NCBI RefSeq assembly: GCF_001553955.1 | Contig: NZ_CP014234.1 | Span: 1-64,000 of the forward strand | Source of the DNA: Moraxella osloensis | GTDB lineage: Bacteria > Pseudomonadota > Gammaproteobacteria > Pseudomonadales > Moraxellaceae | Length of the DNA: 64,000 nucleotides | Direction: 5' to 3' | Part shown: positions 18,317 through 27,251 of the stretch, piece by piece | How the letters are laid out: every line of letters starts with the position of its first letter | Position numbering within the stretch: position 1 is the first letter of the stretch | Notes under the pieces: generated by a model | Seen by the model: only the letters and a program-made list of their open reading frames with translations | What the model was told of the DNA's origin: nothing | Databases searched by the model: none | Position numbers and translations under genes: made by a program

Positions 18317-19168
18317 TTAAACCAATCCGAGCGCTTCAATCAATTGTTTATTTGGGCTGACTTGGTTCATGCTGTAAAAATGCATTGACGGCACGCCTTC
18401 GGCAATCAAACGCTCGCATAGATTGACCACCACTTCAAACCCAAATTGACGAATGGCTTTTTTGTCATCGCCATAGTCGGCAAGCTGCTTACGGATAAAA
18501 CGTGGAATATCTGCGCCACAGCCATCGGCAAACCGAATCAAATTTGACGCATTGGTGATGGGCATAATGCCTGCGATAATTGGGAACTGATCTTGTGTCA
18601 CCCCTTTTTTGGCAAGGGCATCACGCAGATATAGATAGCTGTCAGCGTTGTAGAAAAACTGGGTAATCGCTTCAGTCGCGCCTGCGCGGTATTTATTGAG
18701 CAAGTTTTGGATATCGGCATCAAAGCTTTTGGCTTGCGGGTGCATTTCTGGATAAGCAGCGACTTTGATACGAAAATAATCACCGCTATGCTCACGTATG
18801 TATTTAACCAAATCGACAGCAAAAGGCAGCTCGCCAAGACCCACCATACCCGATGGCAAATCGCCGCGCAGCGCCACCAAGCGATTAATGCCTAACGATT
18901 TATAATAATCTAATAACTCGCCAATTTTGGCTTTATCATCGCCAATGCAGGATAAATGCGGGGTGATAGGTGTGTCACTTTTTTCACTCAGTGCCTTAAC
19001 GATACCTAAGGTGCGCTCACGGGTTGAGCCACCTGCGCCATACGTGACGCTAAAATATTGCGGTTTTAAAGCATTTAATTCATCAAAGGTTGCCAATAAT
19101 TTGGTTTGACCGTCATCGGTCTTGGGGGGAAAAAACTCAAAAGAAAACGGCGTTGTCATGGTGGTCAT
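18317..19168 (-). CDS. metF: 5,10-methylenetetrahydrofolate reductase
   Basis: A flavoenzyme that reduces methylene-THF to 5-methyl-THF for methionine synthesis. Signatures include SFEFFPPKT at the start, SVTYGAGGSTRERT, VALRGDLP, ITQFFYNADSY and the C-terminal SMHFYSMNQ. The open frame extends to an ATG at 19201, but the ATG at 19168 (sequence MTTMTTPFSFEFFPP) has GGA at good spacing and gives the usual length of about 283 residues. It follows ahcY on the same strand but a terminator separates them, so it probably has its own promoter. Both genes serve the methyl cycle. Confidence 0.93.
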   Translation of the reverse strand: MTTMTTPFSFEFFPPKTDDGQTKLLATFDELNALKPQYFSVTYGAGGSTRERTLGIVKALSEKSDTPITPHLSCIGDDKAKIGELLDYYKSLGINRLVALRGDLPSGMVGLGELPFAVDLVKYIREHSGDYFRIKVAAYPEMHPQAKSFDADIQNLLNKYRAGATEAITQFFYNADSYLYLRDALAKKGVTQDQFPIIAGIMPITNASNLIRFADGCGADIPRFIRKQLADYGDDKKAIRQFGFEVVVNLCERLIAEGVPSMHFYSMNQVSPNKQLIEALGLV

Positions 19169-19261
19169 GAAAGTATCCAAAATGATAAAAAATAGCACCA
19201 TTATAACGGGTATAACAGTAAAAAAATTGAATTTTTTGGCATAAACATTGAGTTAAACTGC

Positions 19262-19292
19262 ATAAAAAAGTCATGCACATGGGCATGACTTT
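19262..19292 (-). terminator. Terminator of ahcY
   Basis: The 10-bp arms AAAGTCATGC and GCATGACTTT are followed on the minus strand by a T-run. It separates ahcY from metF. Confidence 0.85.
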
Positions 19293-19325
19293 GATTAAAC
19301 CTTTAACAAATAGTAGTTATAGCTA

Positions 19326-20726
19326 TTAGTATTTATAGCTATCAGGTTTGAATGGACCTTCAACTGGCACACCGATATAATCGGCTTGTTGCTGCGTCAA
19401 TTTAGTCAGCACCCCGTTAAAGCCTGCAACCATGGCTGCTGCCACTTCTTCATCGAGTTTTTTTGGCAACACTTTGACATATAAATTTTCCGCTTTTTTG
19501 TCCGCCGGCAAATCAGCAAATTTTTCTTTAAATAAATGCATTTGCGCCAATACTTGGTTGGCAAAAGAGCCATCCATAATACGTGATGGGTGACCTGTGG
19601 CATTGCCCAAATTGACCAAACGACCTTCCGACAATAAAAGCAAGTAATCGTTTTCATCTTCTGATCGATAGACTTGGTGTACTTGAGGCTTCACTTCCAC
19701 CCATTTCCAGTTGTCACGCATAAACTGGGTATCAATCTCAGTATCAAAGTGACCAATATTACAAACCACTGCGGTGGCTTTTAAGGCTTTTAGCATATCG
19801 CTATTACAGACATGGTAGTTACCAGTGGTAGTGACCACCAAGTCAGTATCTTGCATAAGGGTTTTGTTGACGCCTTTGGCAGGGTCACCTTCCACAAATG
19901 GCGAGACCAATTCATAGCCATCCATACAAGCTTGCATACCACAAATTGGATCAGCTTCCGTTACTCGTACTATCATACCTTCTTGACGTAGGCTTTGAGC
20001 AGAACCTTTACCCACATCGCCATAACCGACAACAAGCGCACGACGACCCGCTAAAAGCATATCGGTACCACGTTTGATGGCATCGTTTAGGCTATGACGA
20101 CAGCCATATTTGTTGTCATTTTTTGATTTGGTCACTGCATCATTGACATTAATGGCGGGTACTTTTAGCGTGCCTGCATTGAGCATTTCAATTAGACGAT
20201 GTACCCCTGTTGTTGTCTCTTCTGAGATACCGTGGATGTTGTCGAGCATTTGCGGGTAGTCGTTATGAATCAGCGCCGTCAAGTCACCGCCATCATCTAA
20301 AATAATATTGGCATCCCACAGCTTGCCCGTGGCTTCACCACCTTCAAAAATCTGCTGGCGAAGACACCATTCGTATTCTTCCTCAGTCTCGCCTTTCCAG
20401 GCAAACACAGGAATACCGGCTGCTGCGATGGCGGCAGCGGCATGGTCTTGGGTTGAAAAAATATTACAAGAAGTCCAGCGTACTTGAGCACCCAGCGCCA
20501 CGAGCGTTTCAATGAGGACAGCAGTTTGGATGGTCATGTGGATACAGCCCACAATCTTGGCGCCTTTTAAAGGCTGCTCGGCTTGGTATCGTTGGCGTAA
20601 GCCCATCAAAGCAGGCATTTCAGTTTCAGCCAGTTTAATTTCTTTGCGACCGTAGTCGGCAAGGCTAATATCGGCAACTTTATAATCAGAAAAATTTGAA
20701 TCAGTAGAATTGATAGACAGGGACAC
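19326..20726 (-). CDS. ahcY: Adenosylhomocysteinase
   Basis: A cytoplasmic NAD-dependent enzyme that splits S-adenosylhomocysteine into adenosine and homocysteine, removing the product inhibitor of methyltransferases. Typical motifs: [31 protein letters not shown], the NAD fold [16 protein letters not shown], and the C-terminal [10 protein letters not shown]. There are two in-frame GTG starts. The outer one touches AAGGAG directly, whereas the inner GTG at 20726 has the ideal 8-nt spacing, so a 466-residue protein starting at the inner GTG is preferred. A candidate SAH riboswitch lies between the promoter and this start, so expression should rise with the enzyme's own substrate. Confidence 0.95.
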   Translation of the reverse strand: MSLSINSTDSNFSDYKVADISLADYGRKEIKLAETEMPALMGLRQRYQAEQPLKGAKIVGCIHMTIQTAVLIETLVALGAQVRWTSCNIFSTQDHAAAAIAAAGIPVFAWKGETEEEYEWCLRQQIFEGGEATGKLWDANIILDDGGDLTALIHNDYPQMLDNIHGISEETTTGVHRLIEMLNAGTLKVPAINVNDAVTKSKNDNKYGCRHSLNDAIKRGTDMLLAGRRALVVGYGDVGKGSAQSLRQEGMIVRVTEADPICGMQACMDGYELVSPFVEGDPAKGVNKTLMQDTDLVVTTTGNYHVCNSDMLKALKATAVVCNIGHFDTEIDTQFMRDNWKWVEVKPQVHQVYRSEDENDYLLLLSEGRLVNLGNATGHPSRIMDGSFANQVLAQMHLFKEKFADLPADKKAENLYVKVLPKKLDEEVAAAMVAGFNGVLTKLTQQQADYIGVPVEGPFKPDSYKY

Positions 20727-20772
20727 TGCGTCCACTCCTTAAAACCGGTAAAAAAAGTTAAAGTCAAAACGC

Positions 20773-20881
20773 AGATGCGGTTATTTATTTTGGATTTATT
20801 TTGGTTAAAATACAAAAAACGAGCCTAGCGCAGGCAAGCAAATATAAATTAAGCGAACCTTAAGCTGCAGCATCTCTCGAT
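20773..20881 (-). promoter_or_regulatory. Candidate SAH riboswitch in the ahcY leader
   Basis: The minus-strand RNA begins with CGAG (20879-20876), then AGATGC (20875-20870) and TGCAGC (20869-20864), then a long hairpin. GCTAGGCTCG (20829-20820) follows, and about 40 nt later GCATCT (20778-20773). This is the order of the SAH riboswitch: P1 CGAG/CTCG, a strand that pairs with a 3' strand as a pseudoknot (AGATGC with GCATCT, 6 of 6), and the conserved UGC...AGGCUCG core. The usual pseudoknot strands GAGCGC/GCGCUC have co-varied. P1 is only 4 bp and P2 differs from consensus, so it is a divergent candidate. Confidence 0.5.
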
Positions 20882-20887
20882 AGGCGT

Positions 20888-20916
20888 ATTGTAAAAAAAA
20901 TTAACATAAAAGTCAT
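20888..20916 (-). promoter_or_regulatory. ahcY promoter
   Basis: Minus-strand -10 TACAAT (20893-20888), with ATGACT at -35 (20916-20911) and a 17-bp spacer. The predicted start near 20881 coincides with the first base of the riboswitch-like fold. Confidence 0.5.
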
Positions 20917-21190
20917 TCTCTTAATTGCAACATCAACTTAAGTCTTTTAAAAAAGCAACATTTTTGATAAAATATTACACTTCATCCTATGTAATTACAT
21001 AAACATATAGAAAAGTTATACAAAATTAAAAGACATTGCTGAAAAATTACGTTTTAATATACCTAAGAGAAACGTAACAAAATATGTCAACTAATTTACT
21101 TTTTCTTTATATGTCATTCATCGCTTGAAAGTCTTTTAGATTTTTAAGAGAAATGGTAAATTTACTTTATCTTGTCCTTAGGAGATTTAT

Positions 21191-21970
21191 ATGAAAGTTT
21201 TGAAATTAGCGGCTATTCCTGCTGCTTTAATCGCAACTTCTGCTTTTGCTGAAACTGTCGTTGTTGATCAACAAATTGTTGCACAGCCTGTTGCCGTATC
21301 TACTACTATCTACGATCCAAACGCAGGTGTAGTAAAAAACACAACAACTCAATTGGTTACCGGTACTAGAACGTTTTTTGATACCGTAACACATCCTGCT
21401 GCTATCAGTGCCGAAGTAGGTACTTTAGGTTATGGTGCCAATATTGGTTGGGGTTTAAATGATAAAACTGAGCTTGTAGTTGGTTGGGCTGGCGGCGATA
21501 TTGGTGGTTTAAAAGACACCATCAAAATTGAAGATGTTAAATATGACTTAGAAACAGATTCAAGCAATCCATATATCGGTGTGAATTTACGTCCAGCTGG
21601 AAATTGGTTTACTGTAGGTGTTGGTACGATTTTTGGTGACAACGAAATCACCTTGAAAAAACAAGCGACTGAAACTAAACCAGTTAACATCAATGGTAGA
21701 CGTTACGCTAGTAACATTGAAGCCTCAGCTGAAAACAAAAACACTATGAACCCATACTTAACTCTTGGTTTCCGTCCTAATATCACTAATAACTTTGGTG
21801 TATTTGGTGAAATCGGTGCAGCTTATACGGGTGGCTTAAAAGTTACTGATGCTAAAGAGAATGGTGTGAAGAGTCCAGATCTAGCATCTGATCTTCAAAA
21901 AGATTTGGATGATTCAAATTATTCAAAATGGTATCCAATCGCTAAAATCGGTGCAACTTACCGTTTCTAA
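21191..21970 (+). CDS. Predicted outer-membrane beta-barrel protein
   Basis: A 259-residue secreted protein of unknown specific function. It has a signal peptide (MKVLKLAAIPAALIATSAFA, cleavage before E21). Alternating aromatic and hydrophobic strands rich in glycine follow (GYGANIGWGL, PYIGVNLRPAGNWFTVGVG, NPYLTLGFRP), and it ends in GATYRF with the terminal phenylalanine recognised by the BAM complex. These features point to an 8-10 strand barrel. AGGAG lies 6 nt before the ATG and a strong terminator follows, so it is a single-gene unit. Whether it is a porin or an adhesion/stability protein cannot be told. Confidence 0.75.
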   Translation: MKVLKLAAIPAALIATSAFAETVVVDQQIVAQPVAVSTTIYDPNAGVVKNTTTQLVTGTRTFFDTVTHPAAISAEVGTLGYGANIGWGLNDKTELVVGWAGGDIGGLKDTIKIEDVKYDLETDSSNPYIGVNLRPAGNWFTVGVGTIFGDNEITLKKQATETKPVNINGRRYASNIEASAENKNTMNPYLTLGFRPNITNNFGVFGEIGAAYTGGLKVTDAKENGVKSPDLASDLQKDLDDSNYSKWYPIAKIGATYRF

Positions 21971-21992
21971 TTTGTTAGCGTAAGTTTTAGAA

Positions 21993-22021
21993 AAACGACA
22001 CTTTTGGTGTCGTTTTTTTTT
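21993..22021 (+). terminator. Terminator of the outer-membrane protein gene
   Basis: AAACGACAC and GTGTCGTTT enclose a 5-nt loop and a run of T follows. It lies inside the spurious upstream extension of the next open frame, which shows that gene starts further downstream. Confidence 0.9.
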
Positions 22022-22030
22022 GCCGAATCA

Positions 22031-22059
22031 TTGCCAAAAGTTTGCTTTATTGATACTAT
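22031..22059 (+). promoter_or_regulatory. Promoter of the amino-acid symporter gene
   Basis: TTGCCA at -35 and TACTAT at -10 are separated by 17 bp, with a predicted start near 22066, about 25 nt before the chosen ATG. Confidence 0.65.
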
Positions 22060-22090
22060 CCGCTATCAATTTTTGAGGCGAGATTCATTG

Positions 22091-23590
22091 ATGTATAACA
22101 AAGATTTAGCTTGCTTGGCGCAAGCAAGTGTGATGGATAGCATTCATTGTAGTGTCAATCTTATCAGTTCACCCATGTGGGATTGGTTGGTGTGGATTTT
22201 GATTTGTATTGGTGTATTTTTTACCGTCATGACAGGGTTTGTTCAATTTCGTTTATTTGGACATAGTGTCAAGAATTTGCTGGCTAGCCGAAGCACCGAA
22301 CATCACGAGCATAGTGAGAGTATCTCATCGTTTCAAGCGTTTATGACAGGACTGGCGAGTCGCGTCGGTACAGGGAATATCGCAGGGGTTGCTATTGCCG
22401 TGAGTGTTGGCGGACCGGGTGCGGTATTTTGGATGTGGTTTATTGCCTTGATTGGGATGGCATCGGCGTTTGCTGAGTCGTCACTGGCACAGTTATTTAA
22501 GGTGCGAGATGCCAATGGGCATTTTCGGGGTGGGCCTGCTTACTATATCCGTCAGGGTTTAGGGCAAGGTTGGCTAGGTGTGGCGTTTGCAGTGAGTCTG
22601 ATTTTGTGTTTTGGCTTGGTATATAATGCCATTCAAGCCAATACCATCGCCCAAGCGGTACAATCGGCGGTCGGTTGTACCGGCGATAATACCTGTGCTT
22701 CATGGGGAACGGGTAAGCATGTGGTAGCGCTATTGTTGGTTATCATTTCTGCACCGATTATCTTTGGTGGAATAAAACGGGTTGCCACCATTTCAGAAAT
22801 GCTAGTACCTGTGATGGCAGGGGTGTATCTGCTGATGGCGTTGTATATTATTGTGACCAATATCACCATGATTCCGCAGGTATTTAATTTGATTCTGACC
22901 GATGCCTTTACTTTTAATGCGGCAGCGGGTGGGGCATTAGGTGGTTTGGTATCGCAGTCGATGATGCTTGGAATTAAGAGGGGTTTGTACTCTAACGAAG
23001 CAGGTCAAGGCTCTGCCCCCAATGCCGCTGCTGCTGCGGATGTGCCTCATCCCGCCACACAAGGGCTTATTCAAAGTTTGGGCGTTTTTGTGGATACCAT
23101 TATTGTCTGTTCTTGTACCGCGTTTATTATTTTATTATCAAAATTACCCACCGCTGATTTGACAGGGATTCAATTGACCCAAGCGGCATTAGAAAGTCAT
23201 GTGGGTTCATGGGCGCAAATTTTCCTAGCGGTAGTGCTGTTCATGTTCGCTTTTTCGAGTATTATTGGCAACTACGCCTATGCCGAAACCAATGTGCAAT
23301 ATCTTAAGAATCATCCAATGATTTTAAATATCTTTCGTATTTTAGTGCTCGCCTTTGTGTATTTTGGTTCTGTGGCTGAAGTGCCTATGGTGTGGGATAT
23401 GGGGGATTTGATGATGGCGATTATGGCGTACATTAATCTTGTTAGTATCGTTCTGTTGTCAAAATATGTGTTTATTTTGGCAAAAGATTATTCCGCTCAA
23501 ATCAAATCAGGTGTTAAGCATCCTGTTTTTAACATCAATAAATACCCCGCCATGAAAGCCAAAATCACATCGGGAATTTGGGAAAAATAA
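22091..23590 (+). CDS. Alanine/glycine:cation symporter (AGCS family)
   Basis: A sodium- or proton-coupled importer of alanine or glycine in the inner membrane, about 499 residues with around 10-11 hydrophobic segments. AGCS signatures include SRVGTGNIAGVAIAVSVGGP, GMASAFAESSLAQLFK and GLYSNEAGQGSAPNAAAAAD. The open frame extends upstream to 22004, but that part crosses a terminator and the promoter. The ATG at 22091, after GAGGCGAG, is the sensible start. The Lrp-type regulator gene is convergent with it and could respond to the transported amino acid. Confidence 0.9.
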   Translation: MYNKDLACLAQASVMDSIHCSVNLISSPMWDWLVWILICIGVFFTVMTGFVQFRLFGHSVKNLLASRSTEHHEHSESISSFQAFMTGLASRVGTGNIAGVAIAVSVGGPGAVFWMWFIALIGMASAFAESSLAQLFKVRDANGHFRGGPAYYIRQGLGQGWLGVAFAVSLILCFGLVYNAIQANTIAQAVQSAVGCTGDNTCASWGTGKHVVALLLVIISAPIIFGGIKRVATISEMLVPVMAGVYLLMALYIIVTNITMIPQVFNLILTDAFTFNAAAGGALGGLVSQSMMLGIKRGLYSNEAGQGSAPNAAAAADVPHPATQGLIQSLGVFVDTIIVCSCTAFIILLSKLPTADLTGIQLTQAALESHVGSWAQIFLAVVLFMFAFSSIIGNYAYAETNVQYLKNHPMILNIFRILVLAFVYFGSVAEVPMVWDMGDLMMAIMAYINLVSIVLLSKYVFILAKDYSAQIKSGVKHPVFNINKYPAMKAKITSGIWEK

Positions 23591-23598
23591 CGATTAGA

Positions 23599-23638
23599 CA
23601 ATAAAAAAAGCCGTTGGTTATCAATGGCTTTTTTATTG
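23599..23638. terminator. Bidirectional terminator after the symporter gene
   Basis: CAATAAAAAAAGCC pairs with GGCTTTTTTATTG around a 13-nt loop. A-runs and T-runs on opposite sides let it work for both strands. Confidence 0.85.
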
Positions 23639-23732
23639 TTTGGCTGGGCATCATAAGCGAGACCGATACATAAAATAGTGCGTTTCTTTATAGGTTTTTA
23701 AAACAGGGTTTAAAACAGCCTTTAACACCCAA

Positions 23733-24194
23733 TCAGATAATTGATTTTTCAAACACTTGCCGTAATTCAAAACTGGTATGCACTTGTGCGATACCTTCAA
23801 TACGGTTTAGACGATGCAATAAAAATTCTTCATAATGCGCCATATCTTTGACCAAAGCTTTGATAAGATAATCTTCGCTGCGCCCTGTCACAATACTACA
23901 GCTGACCACTTCAGGAAATTCTCGTAGTTTTTTTTCAAAATTTCTAAAGTGTTCTGCGGTATGTTTATCCATGCTAATGGCAATATAGACTGACAGTTGA
24001 TAACCTAATTTTATAGGGTCGGTTGTGACACTATAACCCGTGATAACACCTGCATCCTCTAATTGTTTGACTCTGCGCGCACAGGGAGTAGGGCTTAAGT
24101 TTACGCTTTCTGCCAATTCAAGGTTACTCATGCGCGCATTTTCTCGTAATAGCGCTAATATTTGTCTGTCTATTTTATCTAATGAAGCCATCAT
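23733..24194 (-). CDS. Lrp/AsnC-family transcriptional regulator
   Basis: A 153-residue leucine-responsive-type regulator with an N-terminal helix-turn-helix (LDKIDRQILALLRENARMSN, then LELAESVNLSPTPCARRVKQ) and a C-terminal RAM ligand-binding domain (about 70-150). It is closer in size and sequence to small Lrp-like proteins than to AsnC. It starts at a double ATG after GAG. It is divergent from leuA with about 160 bp between the starts and may regulate leuA or the convergent symporter gene. An exact target cannot be shown from sequence. Confidence 0.88.
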   Translation of the reverse strand: MMASLDKIDRQILALLRENARMSNLELAESVNLSPTPCARRVKQLEDAGVITGYSVTTDPIKLGYQLSVYIAISMDKHTAEHFRNFEKKLREFPEVVSCSIVTGRSEDYLIKALVKDMAHYEEFLLHRLNRIEGIAQVHTSFELRQVFEKSII

Positions 24195-24355
24195 AAATTC
24201 TCAATATTAGTGATTTTAACTAAACAATATAATTATAGTAGCCATAAATATCAAATTCTGTGTTTTTTATAGCAAAATTTAGTTACTTCAACTACAAAAA
24301 AATGGATATAATTTCATCATAGAATTTTAAGTAAAATTAAATGTGGAGAATTAGC

Positions 24356-26086
24356 ATGTCAATACAACCCAAAAACGCGGCTTTTAATCATAAAAAATAC
24401 CAACCCTTTGCATTTGCACCAAAGATGACCCAGCGTACTTGGCCCGATAAAACTATCACCAAAGCGCCCATATGGACGTCGGTGGATTTGCGAGATGGTA
24501 ACCAAGCCTTGATTGAGCCGATGAGCATTGAACAAAAAATGCGCTTCTTTGATTTGTTGGTGCAAGTAGGTTTTAAAGAAATTGAGATTGGTTTTCCATC
24601 AGCGGCGCAGGTCGAGTATGACTTTACCCGCAAATTAATCGAAGGCGGACACGTACCCGACGATGTGACCTTGCAAGTATTGGTGCAGGCACGCGAACAT
24701 TTGATTCGCCGTACCTTTGAGTCGCTAAAAGGTGCCAAACGTGCCATCGTCCACGTGTATAACTCAACCTCAAAAGTGCAGCGCGAAAAAGTGTATCAAA
24801 AAGATTATGATGACATCATTGCGATTGCGGTTGAAGGTGCAACATTATTGCGTGATTTGGCGAAAGAATACCCTGAAACCGAATGGATTTTTGAATATTC
24901 TCCTGAAAGTTTCTCGCAAACCGAGGTCGATTTTTCGGTCAAAATCTGTGATGAGGTGTGTAAAGTTTGGCGCCCGGACTTAGGTCAAAAAGTAATCTTT
25001 AACTTGCCATCAACCGTAGAAAGCTCAACGCCCAATATCTATGCCGATCAGATTGAATATTTTTGCCAAAACTTACCCATGCGAGAGCATGTGATTGTGA
25101 GCCTTCACACCCACAATGACCGTGGCTGTGCTGTGGCTGCCAGTGAGTTGGGTTTGATGGCAGGGGCTGACCGTATCGAAGGCACGCTTTTTGGCAATGG
25201 CGAGCGCACAGGCAACATGGACATCATGGTCATGGCGATGAATATGTATAGCCAAGGGGTAGACCCACAGCTTGATTTTAGTAACATGAGCGAAATCGCC
25301 CAAGTGGTGAGTGAGTGCAATCAGTTACCGATTCATCCACGCCATCCTTATGTGGGCGAATTGGTATTTACCGCTTTTAGTGGCTCGCACCAAGATGCCA
25401 TTAAAAAATCGCTAGATTATAACGAGCAAAATGCCGAAACTACCCAAGGCTTATGGGATGTGGCGTACTTGCCGATTGACCCTGCTGATATCGGACGCGG
25501 CTATCAGGATGTCGTGCGTATCAATAGCCAGTCAGGTAAAGGCGGTGTTGCTTATATCTTGCAACGTGACTTTGGTTTTCATTTGCCGCGTTGGACGCAA
25601 ATTGACTTTAGCCGTGTCATTCAGCAAGAAGCCGAAAGCCGCCAGACAGAGTTGACATCAGATGATGTTATTAGCGTGTTTGAAAACACTTATTTGAACC
25701 AATCTACTTTGGTGTTGCAAGATTATGAAATCAAAAACACCGCTGGCTCAGTAAGCTTTACAGGCTCTGTGCGTATGGGGGATGATATCATAGACGTCGT
25801 TGGTAATGGTAATGGTCCGTTGTCTGCCTTTATTAATGCCATCTCTGCCAAATTGAACAAAAATATTCACGTTATCAACTATGCAGAGCATGCGTTAACG
25901 GTTGAAAGTCAAAGCCCGCTCACCCAAAACAACAGTGATGCCAATGCCGTTGCTTACTTACAGTTGAATATTGAAGGTGAGATTTATTCAGGTATCGGCA
26001 CTTGCTCCAGCACTGTATCAGCGATGTTAAAAGCCGCCTTGTCTGCCTTGGCACAAGCGCAGATTGCCGATACTGAGCATCATTAA
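24356..26086 (+). CDS. leuA: 2-isopropylmalate synthase (LeuA type 2)
   Basis: The first committed enzyme of leucine synthesis, condensing acetyl-CoA with 2-ketoisovalerate. It belongs to the longer type of about 560-580 residues seen in yeast and actinobacteria. A catalytic TIM barrel (WTSVDLRDGNQALIEPM near 40, SLHTHNDRGCAVAASELG and GNGERTGNMDI in the middle) is followed by a C-terminal leucine-feedback domain (about 420-570). The ATG at 24341 sits on the ribosome site; the ATG at 24356 has GGAG 7 nt upstream and is the real start (576 residues). TATAAT at 24307 gives a promoter -10. No leucine-rich leader peptide is visible, so attenuation is unlikely. Confidence 0.93.
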   Translation: MSIQPKNAAFNHKKYQPFAFAPKMTQRTWPDKTITKAPIWTSVDLRDGNQALIEPMSIEQKMRFFDLLVQVGFKEIEIGFPSAAQVEYDFTRKLIEGGHVPDDVTLQVLVQAREHLIRRTFESLKGAKRAIVHVYNSTSKVQREKVYQKDYDDIIAIAVEGATLLRDLAKEYPETEWIFEYSPESFSQTEVDFSVKICDEVCKVWRPDLGQKVIFNLPSTVESSTPNIYADQIEYFCQNLPMREHVIVSLHTHNDRGCAVAASELGLMAGADRIEGTLFGNGERTGNMDIMVMAMNMYSQGVDPQLDFSNMSEIAQVVSECNQLPIHPRHPYVGELVFTAFSGSHQDAIKKSLDYNEQNAETTQGLWDVAYLPIDPADIGRGYQDVVRINSQSGKGGVAYILQRDFGFHLPRWTQIDFSRVIQQEAESRQTELTSDDVISVFENTYLNQSTLVLQDYEIKNTAGSVSFTGSVRMGDDIIDVVGNGNGPLSAFINAISAKLNKNIHVINYAEHALTVESQSPLTQNNSDANAVAYLQLNIEGEIYSGIGTCSSTVSAMLKAALSALAQAQIADTEHH

Positions 26087-26130
26087 TTAGCTTTATAAAG
26101 CGCAAATTTATCCGTAGCTTTTATCACCAA

Positions 26131-26160
26131 AAGAGCAATTGCCCTAGTTGCTCTTTTTTT
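26131..26160 (+). terminator. Terminator of leuA
   Basis: AAGAGCAA and TTGCTCTT enclose a 9-nt loop and are followed by a T-run. Confidence 0.9.
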
Positions 26161-26275
26161 ATGGGCTAAGATATAACATGCCCAAGCTAATAGCAAAAGG
26201 GGTGCAATTTCAGATAAACCATTTTATGGTATGATAGAGGCACTTTAAATTTTACAGTAATAATAGGGTTGTATG

Positions 26276-26596
26276 ATGCATTGCGATATTTATAAATTTA
26301 GCAAAAAAGATGACCTGTATGTGTACATTGCTCGCCCAGATTATCCCAATGACACGGACGAGATTCGTGACTGGTTGTCAGTGTTGCCCAAGGATTTTCG
26401 TCAAGCGATTGGGCGCGAAACCTTTGTGATGCATTTGGATTTGGCGAATACGACAAAGCTTGCACGAGTCAATAAAGCAGAAGTGTTAGAAAAACTGCAA
26501 AGTCAGGGGTATTTTGTGCAAATGCCGCCTGAAGATGTGCTGTTACGCCAAGCAAAATTGAATATGGCAGAAGCGCAGCAGAACAAGTGGCAGTAG
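26276..26596 (+). CDS. YcgL-domain protein
   Basis: A 106-residue cytoplasmic protein of the YcgL family (function unknown). It matches E. coli YcgL at the start (MHCDIYKFSKKDDLYVY against MFCVIYRSSKRD...) and has the central DLP-like VLPKDFRQAIG. Two ATGs are adjacent. The second, at 26276, has AGGG at 7-nt spacing and aligns with the family start; the first at 26273 is only 4 nt from the site. It is followed closely by a small membrane-protein gene and then the MoxR/VWA pair. Confidence 0.85.
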   Translation: MHCDIYKFSKKDDLYVYIARPDYPNDTDEIRDWLSVLPKDFRQAIGRETFVMHLDLANTTKLARVNKAEVLEKLQSQGYFVQMPPEDVLLRQAKLNMAEAQQNKWQ

Positions 26597-26662
26597 CAAA
26601 ATTTTAACCAAATGAGTTGAATCATGCTAAAATAATCTATCTATTTTTGGCAAGGCAAAATT

Positions 26663-27118
26663 ATGTTTGCATTTTTATCACTCGACCAAATCGGTAATGT
26701 GCTAGGCGAAATCATCATTTGGTGGGCGCAGCTGGTTCAAGGTGTGCCGCCAGACAAATTACCCTTATATGCTTATGTGGGATCTTCCATTGTCGTATTA
26801 CTGCTTTGGATTTTAGTGGTACGGATTTTGCCAAAAACGCTTGCAGGCTTGAGTTGGATTATTCTATTTGCGATTTTGCTCACGCCCACCACTTCCCTTG
26901 GCACCCCGCCTGACATCGCACCAGCGAGTATTTCCGTGGTGTATGGGATTTTACTCAAAGATCCAGCAATTATCTTTAATGGGTTGCTACCAATTATGGT
27001 TGTCATTACAGTGGGCTGTATTTTGGGTTTTATTTGGCAAATTCTTCGAATGGGCATCGACAAAACCAACAAAAAACATGCGCTAAATAACGCCAGTATC
27101 AGCCAGCCTAGCCGCTAA
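26663..27118 (+). CDS. Small membrane protein of unknown function
   Basis: A 151-residue protein that I do not recognise. It has three clear hydrophobic segments (about 40-60, 62-80 and 105-127) and short polar ends; the C-terminal tail is basic then neutral (RMGIDKTNKKHALNN). There is no cleavable signal peptide. Its place 66 bp after ycgL and about 130 bp before the MoxR ATPase suggests a shared unit, but function cannot be inferred. Confidence 0.75.
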   Translation: MFAFLSLDQIGNVLGEIIIWWAQLVQGVPPDKLPLYAYVGSSIVVLLLWILVVRILPKTLAGLSWIILFAILLTPTTSLGTPPDIAPASISVVYGILLKDPAIIFNGLLPIMVVITVGCILGFIWQILRMGIDKTNKKHALNNASISQPSR

Positions 27119-27251
27119 GTTATGATGGTGATAAGCCAACAAGCTGTTACCGCTTAACTGTTTATAGCTTAACCTTTTACTTATAGCTTAACTTTCGCTA
27201 AAACTTATGATAGTCTGAAACTCATTTTTGACGATTATCATAGGTTTTTTT

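Noticed and set aside
22004-22090. N-terminal extension of the symporter to an upstream start
   Set aside because: The extension crosses a strong terminator and the -35/-10 promoter, so it cannot be translated from this promoter.
24195-24355. Leucine attenuator leader upstream of leuA
   Set aside because: No short frame with consecutive leucine codons and no terminator/antiterminator pair is present.
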